This document shows, in pieces, positions 59,615 to 64,000 of a stretch of 64,000 nucleotides of DNA. The stretch lies in contig JAQFVV010006231.1 in the NCBI GenBank assembly GCA_028023455.1, positions 9,252,036-9,316,035 of the forward strand. Direction: 5' to 3'. How positions within the stretch are numbered: position 1 is the stretch's first letter; the number at the start of each line of letters is the position of its first letter. The notes beneath the pieces are model-generated. The model had not been told where the DNA came from and ran no database searches. It worked only from the letters and a program-made list of their open reading frames with translations. The stretch comes from Epiperipatus broadwayi. Its lineage: Eukaryota > Onychophora > Udeonychophora > Euonychophora > Peripatidae. Position numbers and translations under genes: made by a program.

Positions 59615-60587
59615 CACCTGGGTCTCGTTTTATGCAGATTATTTTAATGCGGTTTTGAAGTTATGCGATTCATGTTTCTTCTTAATATCTTTCATATTTC
59701 ACTATATTTATTAGATATCAAGAAATTTAAATTATTAATAACTTATTTTCACTTGAAATACTTTTTTGTTTCAAAAATATAACATTATATTAGCAGCTAA
59801 CGTGAATATGGCCTGAAGCAGTATTTAGATTTTTAGCTTCTATGTAAATAACCTATTTATACTAATGAGTAAATAATAATAATAGATTTATACTTATATA
59901 TAAAAATATCGCAATAAATATTAAAAAAATTTAAACTTTTAAAACATACTTTGTTATATATAACAGAAATAAATAATCTTTTAGATTTTTAAAATAAAAA
60001 AGGAAGATTTTATAAACTGAAATTAATCTTTCTAATGATAATGTATAATCTTTTTGTTTTGATTACGATCTCATTTTTTTAATATAGAAACAGAAAAGCA
60101 TTAACACAGCATAAGACAGAAAGTGGTGCTAGTTGTACATCACATCACGAATAAAAATGAAGTGGCTAACAGGTTTCTCTGGACATAATTGCTGAGAGAT
60201 TCTTGACTTCGTTTAAGGAGAAGCTACAATACATCACATTAATTCTGATTTCTTACCAGTTTACAAACGAATGCTAGTGGTAATGATTAAAATATGTATG
60301 AAAAATGTAAAATTAAATACTGTAGTAATAAAAAAAGGTAAAAACAAGTTTGTCTTGTATTAATTTTTTTCAAATATTTGAAATTTTATATTAGACATAT
60401 TTTAATTGCTTATTTTTTTAATGCGAATTTTAAAGTAATTCTTCCTTGTTGCTTTGCTTTTATGCGAATTCTGAAAATTACAGCATCTATCCCCCATTTT
60501 TCAAGGTAAGTCAAGTCTATTTTTGTGTGATTTTTTTAATGCGATTTACTGTGGAATCTATCTATCACATAAAATGAGATGCAGGTA
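59615..60587. mobile_element. pogo/Tigger-like MITE with TA target duplication
   Basis: The terminal inverted repeats are CACCTGGGTCTCGTTTTATG (59615) and, read inward from 60587, TACCTGCATCTCATTTTATG. Each is bordered by TA (59613-59614 and 60588-60589). Subterminal motifs TTTAATGCGGTTTT, TTATGCGATTC, TTTTATGCGAATTC and TTTAATGCGATTTAC recur, as in pogo-family ends that read CTCGTTTTA-GCG. It is 973 bp with no transposase. A LINE C 3' end (60161-60240) is inserted inside it, giving an order of insertion. Confidence 0.7.
60161..60240 (+). mobile_element. LINE C 3'-end insertion
   Basis: AAGTGGCTAACAGGTTTCTC, CTGAGAGATTCTTGACTTCG and an ending ACATCACATT reproduce the last ~80 nt of the LINE at 17790-18605. 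It is severely 5'-truncated and nested in the pogo-like MITE. Confidence 0.75.
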
Positions 60588-61469
60588 TATTAAGTTTTCT
60601 GTTTTTAAATCACAACCAAAAATACATTATTTAATTATTTTTTATTTTATTTATAAAAGATTACAATCTAAAAAATGACACACTATAAAAAATTCATTAA
60701 TTTCTAATATTTTGAAAAACTAGCAATCATCATCAGACTTTCTTTTTTTAAAAAAAAATTTCCATAATGTTTTAAACAATTGAAACATTGGAGTTTAATA
60801 AATGGCAAAAAATTAAAATATGGAAAGTGAATCATTTGCTATATATTGAATAATATACAATATAAAAGAAGTGATTGTTTTTTAATAATAAAAACTATAC
60901 AAGATAATAACTTCTAATTCAAAATATTAACAACTCATCATTTGAATAATTAATAAAATTTAATTTTATTAAATATTACTATCTATCACCATTAATGTGC
61001 ATATTAAAACAGAAGTAATTGCATATTATAAATTTAAATATTAAAAACCTTTTTTAAAACATGTTTTACTTTATACAATTATATTTACAGTGCAGGGAAT
61101 ATTATATATACAGATATTAAAAAAAAGATTTAAGATATGAAAACTATAAAATAGGGGTTATAATTATACATAACCAATTTTAAAGACAATTTTAATAAGT
61201 TTTAAAAAATTTAAATAATAATAATAAAAAAAACTTCATAAAAAATATTGTGTATTATTTTTAAATGGTGTGTTGACAAAAAACAATAACTATAAAATAA
61301 ATACTTTACCTTGTGAAATAGAAGAACAAAGACAATTAGCCATTTTGAAATCATTTTAATGGATAACCAACTTTATTAATTAAAAAATAAAAGGATATAA
61401 ATTACCTCAAGGTGTCCAATTTTATTTGATGATAATCAGCCTAAAATAATTTTTGCACTAATAACATAC
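60588..61469 (-). other. first part of the 47-kb intron
   Basis: AT-rich sequence containing the donor GTATGT at 61464-61469. No repeat or exon recognised. Confidence 0.5.
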
Positions 61470-61690
61470 CTGATTTCATTATTGATGGCGTCTAGCTGCT
61501 CTTGTAACATGAGGGCCAAAGTTTGTGCGTCAGTATGACCGCTAGGTGACAACATGTCCACAGCACCAAAGATGGATTCATTGTCATCAGTTGTACATTC
61601 TGTATCGCTGGCATCGAAAGCCTGCTGCACATTGGCTAATACATGAGCCTGCTGTATTTTATCCCACTCCTGCTCATTTAGCGTTTGAAC
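61470..61690 (-). CDS. PPFIA (liprin-alpha): liprin-alpha exon A (coiled-coil end)
   Basis: This 221-nt internal exon encodes 73 codons plus two bases. The reading starts [19 protein letters not shown] and ends [15 protein letters not shown]. In between are an acidic serine/threonine stretch (around residues 25-40) and the liprin-alpha signature [13 protein letters not shown]. The acceptor is ...ataatgcag at 61691-61694 and the donor is GTATGT at 61464-61469; both are good. The last codon is split AG|G and is completed by the first base of the next exon. The acidic insert is variable in the family, whereas the LNEQEW and [10 protein letters not shown] parts are conserved from flies to vertebrates by memory. 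The upstream exon was not found between 61690 and 64000. Open frame continues 5' of the acceptor to an ATG at 61741, but that stretch is intron-like (poly-pyrimidine on this strand) and is not coding. Confidence 0.95.
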
Positions 61691-61966
61691 CTGCATTATA
61701 TTAAAAACAACAACAACAAAAAATATAAATGAGGACTTCATAAAAATACTTTACAAATGAGCTATATAATTTTAAAATGTAAAAAAAAAATTAAATTCAG
61801 TGACAAAAAAAGGTTGTCTTTGAAAGTTATTTATCTTTAGATATGCTTTAATAATTTCAATGATCCACTTTTTTATAAATAATATACTAAATTATATTAA
61901 TTTTTTTAGCATTAGTCAAGCATATTAACCAAGCATATTTTTGGCCTGATTTATTATCCTATAGTA
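61691..61966 (-). other. intron upstream of exon A
   Basis: It carries the acceptor AG at 61691-61692 with a pyrimidine-rich tract (sense strand) upstream. Nothing else. Confidence 0.5.
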
Positions 61967-62364
61967 AAGGGGTCCCCAACCTTTTTGCATTTAAGAGCAC
62001 ATTCTATAATACCGGCCAGGTGGCGGGCAGCATTTATTTTTTTCAACCAGATGGTGGGCACCATTTATTTTTTCAATGTAAATTTATAGTTGGATATTGT
62101 TAATAATACACATAATGTACAAAAATATATTTATTTCAAAAATAAAATTTTAACATATAATTAACGTTTATATTTTTACGCTGTAAAAGTATAGTATGCT
62201 CTACAATTTGATTACAATATAATACAATAATTTATAAAAAATTTTAAAAATTAAATTTATTTGTATCAGATAAATAATTTTTTATCGTGTTCGTATAGTG
62301 ACGGGACACGTAAAATGGTCTGCGGACGCCATGATGCCCGCGGGCATAGGGTTGGGGACCCCTG
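61967..62364. mobile_element. 398-bp hAT MITE with 8-bp target duplication
   Basis: Terminal inverted repeats: left AAGGGGTCCCCAACCTTTTT, right read inward CAGGGGTCCCCAACCCTATG, the standard hAT MITE opening. The target duplications CTATAGTA (61959-61966) and CTATAATA (62365-62372) match at 7 of 8 positions. The interior has two ~30-bp tandem units (CCAGGTGGCGGGCAGCATTT at 62017 and CCAGATGGTGGGCACCATTT at 62047). A GC-rich right subterminal region holds the palindrome GCCCGCGGGC. It has no transposase. It is the best-preserved DNA transposon in the window. Confidence 0.9.
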
Positions 62365-62372
62365 CTATAATA

Positions 62373-64000
62373 TATATATAATTTCTTTCAAATTGTTGTA
62401 CATATTTGTAAAAATTCTTTGATCTATTATATCCAAAAACCATTTAAAAATTATATATGTTTTTCATTCCAATAATAATTATGAAAAAAAAGTATATAAA
62501 CATATTATTTGTTTTAAAATGAATAATTAATTAATCAATGAGTTTTACGAAATTCTTTTTAATCTTGCTTGTCTAAATTTGGATTAAATTTTCTATTATT
62601 TATTTTTAATGCTGTTTCCAAATTTTCATCAGAGATCCATGTTCATACATTTTTTTTTGTTTATATTCATAATCTAAAATGATTATTCATAAATATATGT
62701 AGAATCTTTCTTGTATAATTTTTACTGTATTATTACAAAGAACGTTAATTAATTCTAATTGAATTTCAGTTAGAACTGAATCAATTCTGCAGAAAATGGA
62801 TTTCATATAATTGATAATGATTGTTATATTTCACCAAAATCATTGAGACTCAAAGACAATGAATTTGGTAAAACAGAACAAATGTTAACAATTATATGAA
62901 ATCCATTATTCTTCATATATTTCAAATGATCGTATTTCTTCATTTCTAACTATAATTGGTTTTAATTCTTAATATCTTTTAATAATTTTCTTCAGTTTAA
63001 TCATCAAACATTACTATGATAAGTATTTTAATATACTATGTATCCAGCTCTACATATACAATTTAACAACTTTGATTACTGATGATAAACCCTGACTTAT
63101 TTTAAAACATTTTTTTAATCAAACGTGTTCAGAAATAACAATCTTGAAGTTCAAATCAAATGTCATTATCAGTTGTTACAGTTATGAGTTTATTGAAAAG
63201 CAATTTACACTTTCCCAAAAAGGCATTCATTTTTTCGATTATAGATTCCAGTTATTGGCATCTTCATCCTTTCCATTGCTAAAAGTTCTTTAATAATTTC
63301 ACAATTTTCATGAATAGCTCTTATAAATATAAGCAATTAAGTTATGTCTGTACTTTTATAAAATGTAATAAAATCCTGCATTATAATTGACTATTAACTG
63401 CTCAAATTTTTATTAATGACTTCAACTTATCAAATGTATTATAAATGCTTTTGAATTTATTTCATTTTTTTTTGTTTGGATATGAAATTCTACTTGTTTC
63501 TACAATCTTTGATAAATTTGCTATCTTTTGACAATATCAAAATTTGATTTTACATGCATTTCATATTCAGAATTTTGTTTAATAAAAATTTATTGTTCTG
63601 CTAATACATTTTCCTGCAATAATCTATCTTTTGTTGTTTGACTCTCAGATGTTAAATCAGAGCTATAATCTGAATACTTTGTATTAAATTGCATTTTTTT
63701 AAACTTTATATTATTTAAATAAAAATATACTTTCTCAACAAATAAGGATAACTGCTTTATCCTTATGTATTTTGATCAAAATTCATCATTCAAGAATTGA
63801 TTTTCTTGCTTTATTTTCTTTGATCATTTTTTTTTATAAATAGTGAATACAAGTAAATGACAATCAGAAAGCAAGTTCAATAAATTGGATTACAGTACTT
63901 TATAATAAAGAATAGGAATTACACTCTCTGCCAATCGATAAAATCCAAACAAGTTTTGAATGTTCTATTACAAAGGGAAAAGGAAACGTTTTTGATAACA
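62373..64000 (-). other. intron upstream of exon A, no exon found
   Basis: AT-rich sequence. A minus-strand stretch around 63500-63700 can be read with stops as a peptide-like segment, but I cannot match it to a family. Nothing supportable. Confidence 0.4.

Larger units (their letters stand above)
7911..61690 (-). other. PPFIA (liprin-alpha): liprin-alpha gene, partial locus (exons and introns)
   Basis: This is the span of the recognised exons of one gene transcribed leftward. Liprin-alpha is a cytoplasmic scaffold of presynaptic active zones. It binds LAR-type receptor phosphatases through C-terminal SAM domains, and RIM, ELKS and kinesin through N-terminal coiled coils. The window codes only for the end of the coiled-coil part and the linker ahead of the SAM domains. 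Exon order on the minus strand is 61470-61690, then either 14545-14605 or 13302-13503, then 7911-8038. The main intron is about 47 kb and the next 5.3 kb. Splice phases are 0/2, 2/0, 2/0 and 0/2, which fit. No promoter, start codon, SAM domain or stop codon is present, so the gene continues beyond both window ends. The closeness of the exon wording to protostome liprin-alpha suggests an arthropod. Confidence 0.93.

Noticed and set aside
61691-61741. ATG-initiated start upstream of exon A (reading [13 protein letters not shown]...)
   Set aside because: It looks like a signal peptide but is the intronic pyrimidine tract and acceptor read as protein; liprin-alpha is cytoplasmic and this is an internal exon.
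62570-63700. Possible decayed transposase on the minus strand
   Set aside because: Translations are full of stops and no ordered motif of a known transposase family could be recognised.
1-64000. CRISPR arrays, operons, ribosome binding sites or other prokaryotic features
   Set aside because: Spliced exons, LINEs, SINEs and MITEs show this is animal nuclear DNA, and no regularly spaced short repeats were found.

Overview
This is a very AT-rich (roughly three quarters A+T by eye), intron-dominated stretch of an animal nuclear genome. It contains no bacterial-style genes. The only host gene I can support is liprin-alpha (PPFIA family, a presynaptic scaffold), on the minus strand. Three exons are certain (61470-61690, 13302-13503, 7911-8038) and one alternative exon is probable (14545-14605). 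The first three translate, with matching splice phases and GT/AG borders, into contiguous liprin-alpha linker sequence: LNEQEW..., then ...AINNEIR|LIQEEK..., then ...DESRYIKCESSPPTP. The wording looks protostome, and probably arthropod; species cannot be named from the sequence. The window covers only the end of the coiled-coil region and the linker before the SAM domains. The 5' exons lie beyond 64000 and the 3' exons below position 1.

Layout on the + strand. 1-1085 holds diverged tandem monomers. 1890-7025 holds dispersed repeats, a 319-bp-arm palindrome carrying a Penelope-like GIY-YIG endonuclease remnant (2853-3596), a foldback element with 13-bp target duplications and a near-complete hammerhead ribozyme fold (4040-4487), and a 292-bp tandem duplication. 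7072-7610 is a minus-strand LINE fragment. The exon cluster spans 7911-14605. From 14606 to 61469 is a single intron of about 47 kb filled with LINE fragments (17790-18605, 29690-30970, 31110-31570, 49876-50300), foldback elements (18964-19411, 24080-24244, 35300-35530, 36616-36779, 50586-51004, 53917-55070), tRNA-like SINE sequences and MITEs (45636-46206 hAT-like; 59615-60587 pogo-like). After the exon at 61470-61690 comes a 398-bp hAT MITE with 8-bp target duplications.

Three observations stand out. (1) Two homologous liprin-alpha exons have identical phases, so that using both or neither breaks the frame; this is a phase-enforced mutually exclusive pair. (2) A dispersed repeat carries a hammerhead-type ribozyme motif with paired stems and all core bases. 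(3) At least four insertions share one architecture: 12-13-bp target duplications, a short one-sided leader, and a snap-back inverted duplication whose outer arm abuts the target duplication. This suggests one family of self-folding, probably Penelope-like, retroelements.
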